From: Anaspis maculata
Lineage: Eukaryota; Arthropoda; Insecta; Coleoptera; Scraptiidae
Length of the DNA stretch: 64,000 nt
Direction of reading: 5' to 3'
Assembly (NCBI GenBank): GCA_949128115.1
Contig: OX421963.1
Coordinates: forward strand, 40,779,979-40,843,978
Within the stretch, counting starts at the first letter, position 1, and the number at the start of each line of letters is the position of its first letter. The translations under genes were made by a program, and so were the position numbers. Under the pieces are notes generated by a model. The model ran no database searches, had not been told where the DNA came from, and saw only the letters and a program-made list of their open reading frames with translations. Below, piece after piece: positions 1 through 11,900 of the stretch.

Positions 1-111
1 TATAATGTTATTTTCACTAGTACTTATCAATACCATTTTCTTTAGTTGTAATAAATTATATAGATGATTTATTGAACAATTGCCACTTTATCAAATAAAT
101 AATTGTGCTAT

Positions 112-930
112 AGGCGATTTACATTTTAAAAACGCCACCTGGTGTAGAGCTCGGTACTTGATCGTAGGAGATGTTTTTGAAAGGAACACATACTCCGACG
201 TCTAGTAGCCTAGGTGGGCACTAGTAGATACCTGCAGTAGGTACCCACATTATTGACATGGAAATTTGACAAGTAGAAATAATGTGAAAAGAGGTTTGCA
301 TTTGTGTCTCTTATTTCATGTTATGGTTAGCATATTTAGCAGGCCTGTAGTAGATCTAGCCCCAGAGGTGCGCAGCTGAAAGACTACGCCCCCAGCAATG
401 CACTACATTGCGGTAAAAAAAGATAACGTTTACGTCCCGAACACAAAGGTAGCTACGGCGAGCTTATTAGAATGAAAAATGCGGATCTCCAGCTAAAGTC
501 CAAGCAGAAAATCTTTAGAAAGAAGCGAGGAAAAAAGGTGGATGGTGGGTTGATTCTGCACGGCCAGCCCGAGGTGATTTTTTCTTGGCTGGTCGGCGGG
601 CTTGTGTGCTTCCCTCCTTGCGGATGTGACAGTTTGTTGCTCTTCCTTGAGCGGAAGCTATGGATGATTTAGAGAAAGGTCTGCGACGACGCTGGTCATC
701 AACATGGGGCCCAATAAAGAGCCTACGGGATCCCAAGGGTTCACAGGAATAAAAGATTGCTTGTAATGGACTGCACAAGACAGCAAAGTGACAGTTTTGA
801 CGTGCCACCAATTGACGTAACAGCCGTCGTTGCCTGCGGCCACTTACACCTCTTCTGACAATTAATTCCCCAAAACTTCCTCGACGAAACGGCCATTTTC
901 CCCAATAAGGTTAATCGCCTAAACTCAAGA
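112..930. repeat. Dispersed repeat R1, copy 1
   Basis: This roughly 820-bp segment is repeated in the same orientation at 16183-17010, with identity high enough to follow by eye from the shared start CTATAGGCGATTTACAT to the shared end near TTTTCCCC. The middle (about 540-800) is more GC-rich than its surroundings. Copy 2 has about 25-30 extra bases around 16650-16680, which breaks any shared reading frame. I do not recognise the family. No terminal inverted repeat, poly-A tail or target duplication is visible, so the mechanism of spread is unknown. Confidence 0.75.
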
Positions 931-2075
931 TTTGTCGGAGTAATGTTAAAAACGAACGAATCTCTACAGTGGTACCTTGGCACCCTGTCTGTGCTTGCGC
1001 GAGCATTTTATGTCAATTCAACGCCGAAAAGGATGCGCAATGCGCAGTTGCCACTTCAGGCATACTTGCAACGTTGCCATATCGGGTGCCAAGATGACGG
1101 TTATGTTCCCGCGACCTATAGGGCACTGTATGTGTGAAGACTTTTATTTAAATTGCACTCGTAATTGCTATTGCTAAGCGGCCCTAGCTCAAGCATCGTA
1201 GTGAACGGTTTTCAACGGACGAAACGACTCATGGTGGACGGACAGCTATGACATTTTGTAATCAAGAACATAACAACATGACAAACTAACAGGTGTTTAT
1301 CACTGCAGTATCGTCAGCAAAAGTTGCTACTGTTGCCTTCTTGGAAGGTCGCTGGTGTACAGCAAGTAGGTACAGAATCGGGCCTTTTTTAGGTTTTTCT
1401 GTTCTCCTTTGATTGAATATTTTGCGCTCCCACGAGTCGAAGGAACTGCGAAGAGCAAAGGATAAAACACTCTAGAAGTCGCCCTCCACCTCAGGTATAT
1501 TCACGATTCGAGGCGAAGCAAATGGATCTAGAAATTCCTTTTTTTTATAGACTTCTTCTTCCTCCGGTTTTCACCTCATCGTTCGTTCACTTCGTATTAC
1601 GCTTTGGAGCTGCAATTCATTTCAAAGAGGGAAGCTATCTACTGTGGAAGTACCTACCGAAGCCAGTACCTACCTAAGCCTATATCTACCTACCTGCTTG
1701 TTCTCGAATTTGTGTTGTTCCTCGAGCTACCCGTGCTGAACTGTGCAGCTCCTCGAATAACGGTCCACGTGTACATTTTGCATACTTTTCAATTATTCCT
1801 TTATTCCGTTCTTTATTGCATTATTTAGAGTTCAGATATCTGTTGTTCAACTGTGAAACACAACGAGACCGGAGACCTAGATAGGTACCCACCTGACATT
1901 TCGAGAGTATCTACCAGTAGTGCCGTTTGTCACTCTCACGTACGCGGTTTATACCTATATCGCATTACCTACCATACTTAGTTTTTGTTACTTCACTTGT
2001 AAAGAGCTGATGGATGCTTCTCTCAGTTCTCGAACCTCTTCTTAAATTTGGTTAGTTCTTCCATTCAAAGCAATC
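931..2075. other. No recognised feature
   Basis: Only short, unconvincing open frames are present. Strings of the type CTACCTACC occur around 1640-1700 and 1880-1970. I see no inverted repeat, tail or protein motif that identifies an element. Confidence 0.5.
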
Positions 2076-2402
2076 TTATATGTTGTTTTTTTGCCACGTC
2101 TCTCTGATTTCTCTCCTTTCTGCAATCAATTTTCTGATCTCCTTTGGGTAGTTGTTTTCTTCAATCCTGCTGGTCATTGCTGGAGTTGATTCCCAAGCTG
2201 ATTTCTGTTTATTTTCCAACAGCAGTGCTGCTTCTTTTTTCACTTCATTTGAGGTTTTTATAGAAACTTTCATGTCTATGTATGATTCTCGCTGAGGTGT
2301 AATGATAAACTTTTCCTCCCCAACTCTACCTATTGCGCTCGAGTCTCCATTTTCTAAAAATGGTTCTCCAATCAAGTTTACCCAAGATGGCGGCGCAAGC
2401 AC
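2076..2402 (-). pseudogene. LINE fragment, linker between endonuclease and reverse transcriptase
   Basis: A 108-codon frame on the minus strand ends with a segment containing YPKEIRKLIAERREIRETWQ. This resembles the stretch that follows the endonuclease domain in Jockey/CR1-type non-LTR retrotransposons, where a tryptophan-containing helix is followed by a 'YP.EIR.LI.EKR..RR.WQ' motif just before the reverse transcriptase. Neither the endonuclease nor the RT catalytic motifs (such as FADD) are present nearby, so the piece is truncated on both sides. The upstream part of the frame (VNLIGEPFLENG) is not recognisable and may be read-through. Family assignment rests on this one motif. Confidence 0.55.
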
Positions 2403-2411
2403 AACAGGCAG

Positions 2412-2431
2412 AGTTGGGGACTTTTAGTATG
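2412..2431. repeat. Isolated terminus of the 57466-58599 TIR family
   Basis: The string AGTTGGGGACTTTTAGTATG matches the right terminus of the element at 57466-58599 (AGTTGGGGACTTTTAGTATG at about 58578-58597). It lies 10 bp from the LINE fragment. I could not follow a complete element from here, so it is either a solo end or a degraded copy. Confidence 0.5.
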
Positions 2432-2764
2432 TTTATCAGTATACCTTAGCGAACATCTCTGTCAAATTTCCAAAACTCCGACAGTTTTTTTCCCTCTAGC
2501 TCTCCTCATTTGACTGGCCTACGGCGGCCATTTTGCCAAGCAACGTCGTATTCCGTGTTAAAATTAGCTGCGCCTGCGTACGGCATGTCTAACTAGTGTC
2601 AGATTCTTGTCAGTTTTTTGCGCCAGATAAATTGTTACGGAATAAAGCTTGTTCAAGCTAAGAAAGTTCACTAGAGTACTAGAGTGGTGTAATGAGTAAT
2701 TACTAATCATGGAATGCAGAACGCAGTTACCAACTGAGCAACTGGTCCTGCTATTGGTACTATT

Positions 2765-3920
2765 GATAAAAAATTAGCATAAGCATTTGTTTATAAACTG
2801 CTGGACAACGAAGTTGTCGGTATCGGAAGAATGGTTCGACTTTGTAACAATATCTCTCGATTGTCGATTGCGATTTGCATTTTGTTTGTTGCGTTAACTA
2901 GCTCAATCTTCCCGTAACTCATCCTATGATAGTGAATGTTCGGAAACTTCATGTGAATTTTCTACAGGTAGATACGTAAAATGGTGCAAAATTGCAACGA
3001 CTTCATCGTACCCTCATTTTTAAAAACATATCATTTTAATATTCTTATACAAAAATCATGAAGTGTGGTGTTTTATCTCGAAACCGTTTTGGAATTACCC
3101 AGATTTAAAATCGAACATTGAAGATATAAATTTTTATGTTGCATGTTGCAGATTCACGGAGCTCAGGCATAGCACAAGCACAAAAAGTATAAGTCCAGGG
3201 GGGCTTTACTTCACTCGGAAACTGAAGTTTTACATCGTTACCATGTTCAGGGAACTTGCAAATAGAACAAGTTCACATCTGAAAATCTGACGAAATTCAA
3301 CGTACGAAAAACAGGCAGTGACAACCGCCTAAAAAAAAGTGCCCCCTGCTTGGCTCCTCAGCAAATATTCGGTTTGTGTTGAGAGTAAAATTATCATGGA
3401 CTGTTGTACGAACAATCTTGCTCGGCGGCAACATCCATTCATCAGAAGTGACTTAATCTCGCGTGCAAACAAGGCAAATCTGTAGCATTCAACATAAAAA
3501 TTTATATCTTTGATGTCAGACTTCCAATCTGGGTAATTCCAAAACCGTTTCGAGATAATACACCACACTCGAGACCACACTTCATGATTTTTGTATTAGA
3601 ATACATAATTTTTTTGACAAATGGTGGTACGATGGAGTCGGTGCAATTTTGCAGCATTTTACTTATCACCCTGTAGGAATTTTACATGAAGTTTTTCAAC
3701 ATTCACCTTTACGGGATAGGTTACGGAAACATTTGGCTAATTAGCACAATAAACAAAATGGAAATATTCGGCAATCGGAAGTTGTTGGTCTTCAAAGTCG
3801 AACCATTTTTCCGATACCGACAACTTCGATGTTGTTTTATTTCAGAGGAGTTGCTAGGAAAAGTTTGCTCAGCAACTCCTCAAAAACCTGAGCAGATGCT
3901 TACCTGATGCTAATTTTGCA
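2765..3920. repeat. Long palindrome P2
   Basis: Left arm about 2765-3165 and right arm about 3475-3870 are inverted copies. Matching landmarks are the pair around 2800-2830 (GAAGTTGTCGGTATCGGAAG) and 3779-3835, and the pair around 3060-3130 and 3480-3600, where the segments CTCGAAACCGTTTTGGAATT and AATTCCAAAACCGTTTCGAG are nearly exact complements. The centre (about 3170-3470) does not pair well. The right arm holds a CACCCTGTA string at 3668-3676, as in other TIR ends here, so this may itself be a composite. No transposase is encoded. Confidence 0.75.
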
Positions 3921-3945
3921 TAAATACTACCCATGGGCTGTGTAA

Positions 3946-5188
3946 AAGCAACTAACTCACATTGAAGTTACCTCGCTTATGAAGCTTGTTAGTTTTTGTT
4001 AGTTAGTAATTGAATCCATCAAGTTGTCCCTCGCTCCTTCACATTAAATAGGTGGTGTCGAAGGACTCGACTTTTGACCAATCTACTATTTATTGCCGTC
4101 TCATCTACCGCAATGGAAACATCAAACTCTATTGAAACCCTTCTTAGCCGTTCTTCACGATAATATTGTAAAACATCTTCCGGCAAACGTGTAATTTTTT
4201 CTTATTTGGCAAGATTTTTTCTCATGCGGAAACACGAAAAGCTGCCTCAATTCAAGCTGATTCCGATTAGCTTCTTTCTTCTTGAGCTCTTTCTGGTATC
4301 ATTCGATGGCATCGTTCAGCGACCCTTGAGATCCAAAATCAGTATTTCCACCAAACCCGATTCCGAACGCCCACGCTTTCTTGCGACAATTACTTGCTCT
4401 TTCAACACGACTGAGCTCTTGGGTCCCGTAATTACTGAAGTATGGCTGAAGCCCCGTAGTGTAATACCCAGTAGGTGCACATCTTATGTTTTTTTTTTTT
4501 CAATAAATTTTGTTGTCACGATGAAATTTCTCATTCACCGAGAGGAACGGCACGCCAGCACCTTTTCGATCAAGCACGTCCAGTGGTGCTTGTCTCGGCC
4601 CGCAAGACATCTGTACGTGTGTCTGCAACGCTCTGCCAACCGAACTTCACAAAAGGAATCGTCACAAAAAAAAAACACCTAATACGTGACAACGTGCATC
4701 AATCAACTCTCACAATTACGCTACTCTTTGGTTTACGGATTATCAACCATCGGGGTAATTAGAAAAGGATATGCTTTGATGGTCTAGCTGATTCGTCCGG
4801 AAGGAAAAAATGGGTGCTTTTCGCTATTTCATACCTCGTATAGGCAGGAATGGTGAAAGAAAGGTGGAAGAGGAGATAAACAACGTCGCTAAGTTGTAAT
4901 GAATTTTATTTGCACGCTTGGGTGGACGTCTGTAGTCTCGGAGTGCAACCGGCGGTAAATTAAATATGTACTAACTAAACGCTTCTTGTAAGTTTTTCTT
5001 TGATGCATCTTTCTCTGCGCATTTTTATGTGGTTCGTTAATAAATTGTTTCGCGTGTTGACCAACATCGCTCAGATGTACTACCGGCGGCGAGAGAAAAT
5101 GACTCACTTAGGTAGTAACGTGGGAGATTATTTTGACTGCACAATGGATGCATTTTCATGCTGAATTTGAGCTTGTGTGTATATAGTG
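3946..5188. other. No recognised feature
   Basis: The longest frame here (about 158 codons, from a TTG near 4206) has low-complexity content, crosses homopolymer runs of T (about 4488-4500) and A (about 4666-4676), and has no motif I recognise. I see no inverted repeat. Confidence 0.45.
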
Positions 5189-5398
5189 CGGGAGCCCACT
5201 GCAAAATTCTGGGTCGATCGCTTTTATGAAGAATTTCTGTTTCAATCGATAGTGGGCAATACGATGAATCTTCCGATACCCGACAGCCACCTTCCATCCC
5301 CTGCTATAAGGGTCGCCGCCGGATTTAAAGATGCCCATTTTGAATCATTTTTTACACCTCTTGCTTATATAAAAAAATGTCACAATGATTGACAGAAG

Positions 5399-5479
5399 GC
5401 GAGATGGTCGAGTGGTCTAGATAGAAGTAAACGAATTCAAAGGTCAGAGGTTCTAATCTCCGCGAATACCTTTTTTTTT
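5399..5479 (+). repeat. tRNA-like module (Pol III A and B boxes), left arm of P3
   Basis: The sequence TGGTCGAGTGG at 5405-5415 matches a Pol III A box / D arm of class II tRNAs (Leu or Ser type). GGTTCTAATCTCC at 5449-5461 resembles the B box / T arm consensus GGTTCGAATCC. A run of nine T follows at 5471-5479, where a Pol III terminator would be. The T stem pairs poorly and the 5' and 3' acceptor halves do not match, so this is a tRNA-derived sequence and not a functional tRNA. Confidence 0.6.
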
Positions 5480-5613
5480 ATTCTTTTTTTTTTCGCATTT
5501 AAAAAGCTTGACTTACTTGAACTTCTTGAAATTGCGGAATTGAACGACGTTTCTCAATTTGGAGTAACTTTCGTCGCTAAATTTATTAATGCTGCCGTTT
5601 TTTTCACACAAAA

Positions 5614-5980
5614 AATACGGCATTTCCTAGTATAGTGCTCTTTCTTCAAACGTAAGTGCCATGAAAACCAGTGAAGTGTGGAGAATTGAAAAAAATAAGG
5701 GTTTCCTAAAATCAGGTGTGAAAATGTATAAGTATGTATTTCAAACTTTCAAAATCCGAAAAACTCGATTTTTTTTTTCAAAATTTTCATATATTTTTTG
5801 AAAAAAGACCCTCATTCTCTTGCCAGCTCAGATTTAAATAACTAATTTTTCTGTTACGTTTTCAGCTGCACCGATTTGGCAGTAACTCACGCCAAAAGAA
5901 TCTATCTGTTGTTTCTCTTCCGCTCTGCAGCTGATCCGCAGTCTGTTTCAGCCGTTTTTTATGCTAGGAAATAACATCCT
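5614..5980 (-). mobile_element. MITE family A, copy A3 (degraded ends)
   Basis: This segment aligns along its length with A1 (44433-44787), including landmarks ACCCTCATTCTCTTGCCAGC, GGCAGTAACTCACG and CCGCAGTCTGTTTCAGCC. The left end retains CGGCATTTCCT, but the right end reads TAGGAAATAACATCCT where intact copies have AGGAAATGCCGTCC. It forms the spacer of palindrome P3, so either it inserted into the loop or P3 formed around it. No coding capacity. Confidence 0.75.
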
Positions 5981-6067
5981 CAACTACTGAAAATGGTATC
6001 TTTGTATTAAACAGTGATATGTGTCTGTCAAGCTTTTAAAATGCGAAAAAAAAAAGAATAAAAAAAA

Positions 6068-6145
6068 AGGTATTCGCGGAGATTAGAACCTCTGACCTTT
6101 GAATTCGTTTACTTTTATCTAGACCACTCGACCATCTCGCCTTCT
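6068..6145 (-). repeat. tRNA-like module (Pol III A and B boxes), right arm of P3
   Basis: Inverted copy of the module at 5399-5479. The B box complement lies at 6078-6090 and the A box complement at 6124-6134, followed in the minus-strand direction by a T-rich terminator (the A run at about 6047-6068). Both boxes are unchanged relative to the left arm. Transcription from the two modules would converge, but each would meet its own T run first. Confidence 0.6.
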
Positions 6146-6351
6146 GTCAATCATTGTGACATTTTTTTATATAAGCAAGAGGTGTAAAAAATGATTCAAA
6201 ATGGGCATCTTTAAAACCGGTGGCGACCCTTATAGCAGGGGATGGAAGGTGGCTGTCGGGTATCGGAAGATTCATCGTATTGCCCACTATCGATTGAAAC
6301 AGAAATTCTTCATAAAAGCGATCGACCCAGAATTTTGCAGTGGGCTCCCGG

Positions 6352-6589
6352 ACTAATAGCAGTCTTTGTAATGAGCAGGGTAAGGGGGCAGAGGCGGACT
6401 TGCTGGGCTTTCCGAAATATCGCTTGACTCTTGACTGGACCATTGATCCCTTCATCAATTTTGACTGGTCATTTTTTATTTATTTCTTTTCTTTTCTTTT
6501 GACGAGTGTAAGTGTCTGTTTGCACATTTTAACACGAATCAAGTATTATTATTCATTATTATTGCAGTTATTGCTATACGATACGAGGT
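6352..6589. other. No recognised feature
   Basis: AT-rich spacer with CTTTT-type low complexity at about 6480-6500. Confidence 0.5.
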
Positions 6590-6745
6590 GTTATGTAATA
6601 TATTATATAATCTCGAATATTTCGTGGGGCTCACCGCATGTCGAAGTTTGCACTGCAGTTTTTTCATAATTCACGGAATGTGCAAATTTTATTTTGAGAA
6701 AATTTCCTACGGAAATTAGGAACCGTGTCGATTTTAAAAACGGGT
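6590..6745. repeat. Dispersed repeat S, copy 1
   Basis: About 150 bp that recurs in inverted orientation at 37236-37395 inside palindrome P4. Landmarks are ATATTTCGTGGGGCTCA and AGTTTGCACTGCAGTTTTTT here, and AAACTGCAGTGCAAACTTCG and GAGCCCCACGAAATATTCGC there. This copy sits alone, without the flanking palindrome arms, so it is a fragment of that family or the family's original unit. Confidence 0.65.
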
Positions 6746-7718
6746 CCACACAATGCCGAATCCAATCTACTTTCGACATCAGTTGGAATTTTTTGAAAAA
6801 ATTCGATCCCCGGGCAGGAATGAAGTGAGTGGAGTCCTTCATCAAAAGCGAATGATCCTGGTCAAAACCCAGGTGAGAGGCCCTCTCGGGTGGCAACGAC
6901 TGGGAGAACTTTTAAAAATCCATAGCGCCCGACTGGTACATGGTGTGAAACTGCAACTGCAGACTTTATTTGACTCTTTTATCATGTTGCTTTCTGCCAA
7001 ATTTGGTTTCAATTCATCGGATAGATTTTGAATGATTGAATGGTAAAGTTTCAAACTTCAACATTTTTTAATATTTGACAGAGGACAGAGAGAAAAATGC
7101 TCCCAACTGTTCTGAATACAGTTTTTCAAGAGCTTTCAAATGACATACTACAAGTCAAGTTCTGTGAGATATAGCTTTGTCATTTGTTGATAGTGACACT
7201 TCTGTTTGACAGATGGGCTCATTCCCACACTAATGGGCTCATTTCACAGCAAACCATGTTTACAAATCAAACTCGATCAGATCGACGATTCCGCAGCTCT
7301 TGCATCAGAAAATTACAGAGACCCCCCAAAAAAAGTACAAAACTTTTTTGAAAATCAGAATATGAAAAAAATGAAAATCCCATTCCAAGACAATGAGTTC
7401 GCTTCCCTAAAAATGAAATCAGATAAAATCTGCGAATATTTCTTGAAAAGTTACGCGACGTTGAAAATTCACTATTTTACACTCCTTTCTTTGACATCCT
7501 GTATATGATGTTTAATGTCAACGATGACGTAGCTTATGTTGGTCCCTTGTAGCTAGACAATGAATCTATCAGGAATCATGGATATATTAAAAATCGCTCA
7601 TTTTTTAACCGAGATCATATCATCTGAAAACTGGCAAAAAATTTCAGTATTCCTATCATTTGGGCTTAGTTTACTTGATTTTTCAAGAATCTTCTTTTGA
7701 AGGATCTTTCAATCCTTC
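6746..7718. other. No recognised feature
   Basis: Short frames only, none with a motif I recognise. No inverted or tandem structure found by eye. Confidence 0.45.
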
Positions 7719-7862
7719 ACCTCGGGTTCAACCAAAATTTTAAGAGCAGATTCAATCTATCACGCTGATAGTTGCTATGCACCAGCCAATAGGATGGCCA
7801 GTTGCTTAGCTACAATCAGAGTAAAGTTATCGCGTTGATAAAAGTTTGGTGGAACCCGAGGT
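7719..7862. mobile_element. Short MITE, 144 bp
   Basis: Terminal inverted repeats of about 24 bp: ACCTCGGGTTCAACCAAAAT at the left and the complement of ACCTCGGGTTCCACCAAACT at the right. The inverted match continues loosely inwards (ATCACGCTGATA against TATCGCGTTGATA). Length, ends and lack of coding sequence fit a miniature inverted-repeat element. I could not define a target duplication. Confidence 0.75.
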
Positions 7863-8584
7863 CAATCGATTATAATCCAATTTTAATTTAATTAATTAAT
7901 TATTTTAATAAGTCTTTGTCGAACAATGATAACACGTTTGTTTCATCGAACCTTCTTATTGGCGAAGGTAATAGAGGGCACCGGCGGGCACCCTCTCCCT
8001 TTCACCCTATTTATACTTCTCTAGCTATTTTTGGAAATTATTTAACTTTTTCAATTCTATGTTCAATTTAGAGGAAAAAAGACATTTACAAAATTTTGAT
8101 TGGAGGCTTCATTTTCAAGATATTTGGGTTAACTTCGAGAAACATCTTAAAATCCCTTTTTTCACCAAAGTACTCAACAAAATAAGTGTCATCCTGCAAA
8201 ATTTGATTTAACTTTGAAGCTAGACAACTTTGAAATGCTAAAAGCGATTCAATCAATTTTCAAATCGCTCGCTAGCCCAGTCCTCAAGTTATATCCTCGT
8301 ATATCCACACACTCTGAAGTTGTGATCACAGTTTCTTTTCTATTTCTCCTTCTTGAATAAATCTAGAGACCTTATTGAGCATAAAACAGGAGACTTCTTT
8401 ATCATCAAATGCTGTATTGTTACACCTACCAACGCTACTATTTGGGCTTATAAGTCATAATATTTCGGGAAAATGAATTACCAGTAGTTATAAGGTGATA
8501 TTATTCAAATGTTATCGGTAATATTACCAATTTTTGCTTACTGTGATATACTAGTATTCTCAGTGCAGTGGTTTGATACTTATA
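7863..8584. other. No recognised feature
   Basis: AT-rich spacer. Several GATATTATT/AATATTACC strings occur at about 8490-8540, and similar ones again at about 8800-8830 beyond the next MITE, which hints that the MITE sits inside another degraded inverted repeat. Confidence 0.4.
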
Positions 8585-8726
8585 AGCTGCGTTCCTTTTA
8601 TCATCTGAACTGAGAATTCTCACTTCAATTGCTAGTTATGTCTCTCTCCCTCTCATGCAATTCTCGCTTTTTCTCTCTCTAACTGAGGTGAGATTATCTG
8701 AGATTTCGTGTAAAAGGAATGCAGCT
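8585..8726. mobile_element. Short MITE, 142 bp
   Basis: Terminal inverted repeats AGCTGCGTTCCTTTTA (8585-8600) and TAAAAGGAATGCAGCT (8711-8726), one mismatch in 16. The interior is rich in CTCTCTC/TCTCTCT. Both flanks carry ATA. No coding sequence. Confidence 0.75.
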
Positions 8727-8970
8727 ATAGTATCCGAGAAAGCAAGGAGGGATGCGTGGTCATATTTTTTACCCAGTGCCAAAGGTGAAGATTACGCGTG
8801 ATATTACCAGTATTATTACCATAATATCACCCTTCGCATCTCTACTTACCAGTTTAATTGAATTATTTGCTGATTTCGATTAGTTTCGAAGTTCAATTAG
8901 GATACTATATCACCATCTTTTATTATAGTGGTTGAGATGAGAACTATACAGGGTGGTGAAAATTTCGATG

Positions 8971-8978
8971 CTCACCAT
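8971..8978 (+). repeat. Left 8-bp target-site duplication of the hAT element
   Basis: CTCACCAT occurs here and again at 12013-12020, immediately outside the inverted ends TAGTGTTGCCGTCTAGA. It fits the known hAT target preference nTnnnnAn (T at position 2, A at position 7). Confidence 0.85.
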
Positions 8979-11900
8979 TAGTGTTGCCGTCTAGAGTTAG
9001 ACTTTCTAGACTCTTGTCTTGAAAAGGCGTCAAGACTTAGACAAGACCTCTAGAAACTCTTGTCTTGGAATTTCTAGACAAGACAAGAGTAGGGCTGTCA
9101 AGATCAAGAGTCTTGATTAGACTCTTGAAAAGGGAAAATTGAAAAAAAATCAGATATATCACTCTCCGTTGATGGTTTATATTCTCTACTGGATGTGGGA
9201 TTAGCTTGGAGATTTCTTACAGAGTTTATTGACAACATAAAATAACATAAATAAAGGTAAACGGTATGACAAAATGCTATTCAAAACTGTATCTACTTGA
9301 AATGAAAATGATTGCAATGGCAAAAAACCGAGATCACTATACAGAAGATATAAAATATCTCGTCTCAAAACTCCCTAATTTTTTTAGAAAAAAATCTGGG
9401 AATTTGGGTGTTTAAATTGGGAGAATACTGAAGCAATAAACCTCTTTTGCGCTTGCGCACTAGGCAGGCCATCATGTCATTACGCATTGACCGTTGTTGT
9501 CAGGCTGTGTGTGATAGGCAGTCTACAGTTCATCAATATTCATTAGTTATGATTAAAATTAGGAAAAACAAAACAACACATAGAAGCATCTTTCTGTATA
9601 TTGCGAATTTTATATATCAGAAGACAATTTGATTTTCGGTTTGTCATGGCAGTTCAATATAAATTTATCAATTTTGCATCAGAGAACGGGAAGGCGTTGC
9701 CAGGGAGTGCCATGTCAAACTAAGTTAATGTCCTGTGATTATATATTCACATGACATCTCCTTCAGACTCTGTATGTCTCTACTGTTTTTTCCGGTTCTC
9801 ATGCGAAAGTTTCGTCCAAGTGATTTTTTTGCAAGGGCTGCTCCAACATCTTCATTTTTAATTCTCAAAAAAAGCTGCGCCTTCTCAGATCACAACTTCT
9901 GAGCAATCAGGTAGCTCAATGAGGTTTTTGGTCAATAGCTGCGAAACAAAGTGTTTCTTGCCAATAAAAGGAAAATTATTCAGACAACATGCTGCTGCCA
10001 GATATCCTTCCAATGTACCAAGGCAAAATCCCGATTAAGCTGGTGTTCTTCTCACAACTTGAGTGAAGTTAGTCTTCTTGCCCGCGTCAGGTTGACACAA
10101 GCGGGAACCTGACACAGGTCTGCAAATAATCGGTATATTTTCGACAAAAATTTATAACCACGTTCGCACCACGACATCTGGGAACTCTGGGTCCTGCTTA
10201 AGCCCAATTATTTACATTTCTTTGTCCAACAGCAATGTTTCGAACACCAGACAGCAATAAAATAATATTGAAATTGATTGTTCAGCTTTTTTTTTTGACT
10301 GTGACTTTTTTGTTGACTGTTTCTTGACGTTCATGTGGCAACCTGGTTTTGTTCTTGGTTTGCTTATTCACTTGAATCGAGCCGATGGACTGCGGTGTGT
10401 TAATCCTTTCCCGGTGCCAGATTTTTTGAGCACTTTTTTAAATAAACAGTAGTTGACTATATTGATCCAGGCATCAACCTACAGCTATAAAATCGTATCT
10501 TGTCATTTTATATAAGACTCCATTGCAGAAATACGTCTACTAACAGGTCGGGGAGTGGCGGTGGCAACTTTTTCTTTCAGCATTCACACCAATGACAAGT
10601 TTCAGTGTCAATGAAAGTGGGTCTTTGTTTTGAAAGGACCCCGCACGATTCTTATGGAAAATGGCTCCCGGTTAAATTCTTTGAATTTTTGATATGTTGT
10701 AGCGCATGAGATACTAATCAAATACCGTGTATCCCGAACTCAAATAATGGACAGTTTTTTACCCACAGGGGGTTGAAGTTTGAGGTTTTGACGGCTTCAA
10801 AATGATATTATGACGTTAATAAAAGCTTTTCATTTGGTTTCTCTTCAAGTTGTGTTTCATGCTAAATGTATTTATTTGACAGAAAAATATCAACCCCCGC
10901 CTCCACCCCCAACCCCTATCTACCATCATAAAATTCGAGATTACTCCCAAGAGCCATGCGGATGGCTTCTGTGATTTAAATTATGAATTTTGACATTAAA
11001 ATTATTTTCCACCCTTAATGTTGGGGTGCCGATTTTCCAATTTTCCTCGGTTAATTTGGCTGAATTTTTGGTATTGTGTACTCCTAATTCTGCTGAACAA
11101 AAAGTTCCCATAGCAAAACTTATTCCTATGGACAGTTTTTGTTCTGCAGGGGACTGAAGTTCAATATTTATGCTCTAAAATCTTCAACTTCAGTCCCCTG
11201 TAGAACAAAAACTGTCCATAGGAATAAGTTTTGGCATCAGAACTTTTTGTTCAGCAGAATTAGAAGTACACAATACCAAAAATTCAGCCAAATCAACCGA
11301 GGAAAATTGAAAAATCGGCACCCCAACATTAGGGGTGGAAAATAATTTTTATGTCAAAATTCATAATTCAAATCACAGAAGCTATCCGCATGGCTTTTGA
11401 GAGTGATCTCGAATTTTGTGATGGTAGATAGGGGATGGGGGTGGAGGAGGGGGGTGATATTTTTCTGTCAAATAAATACATTTGGCATGAAACAACTCTT
11501 GAGGAGAAACCAAATAGAAAGCTTTTATTCACGTCAGAATATCATTTTTGAGCCGTCAAAACCTCCAACTTCAACCCCCTGTGGGTGGAAAACTGTCCAT
11601 TATTTGAGTTTAGGGTTGACGGTATTTGATTAGTATCTCATGAGCTACAACATATCAAAAATTCAGAGAATTTAACCGGGAGCCATTTTCCATAAGAATC
11701 GTGCGGGGTCCTTTGAACTTAAGTATACTCAAGTAAAATATTTCATTGAAGCGCGGTCTCTATTCAAAGGGTGCTCCTTGCTCCTCATAGTTTCTCTATT
11801 TTTCTTGCTAAAAGATGTTTTTATTTCTGTCACGTATTTTTCTTGGAAGAAGGGGTTTTATAAAAATTCAATTTCAAGAGTCTATCTAGACTCTTGAAAA

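Larger units (their letters stand above)
5189..6351. mobile_element. Palindromic element P3 with tRNA-like arms
   Basis: Arms 5189-5512 and 6027-6351 are inverted copies about 324 bp long that differ at only a few positions by eye (for example within 5309-5325 versus 6215-6230). The outer ends read CGGGAGCCCACTGC and GCAGTGGGCTCCCGG. Each arm contains a tRNA-like Pol III promoter module (annotated separately), and the two point towards the centre. The about 510-bp centre holds a copy of the TTAA-flanked MITE family A. The low arm-to-arm divergence suggests recent formation or gene conversion. It could also be two inverted copies of a SINE-like unit rather than one transposon. Confidence 0.8.

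Noticed and set aside
4206..4682. 158-codon frame, the longest in the window
   Set aside because: It starts at a TTG, crosses homopolymers and has no domain or motif; a length of this order is expected by chance over 64 kb in six frames.
5399..6145. Functional tRNA-Ser or tRNA-Leu genes
   Set aside because: The acceptor halves do not pair and the T stem is poor; only the promoter boxes resemble a tRNA.
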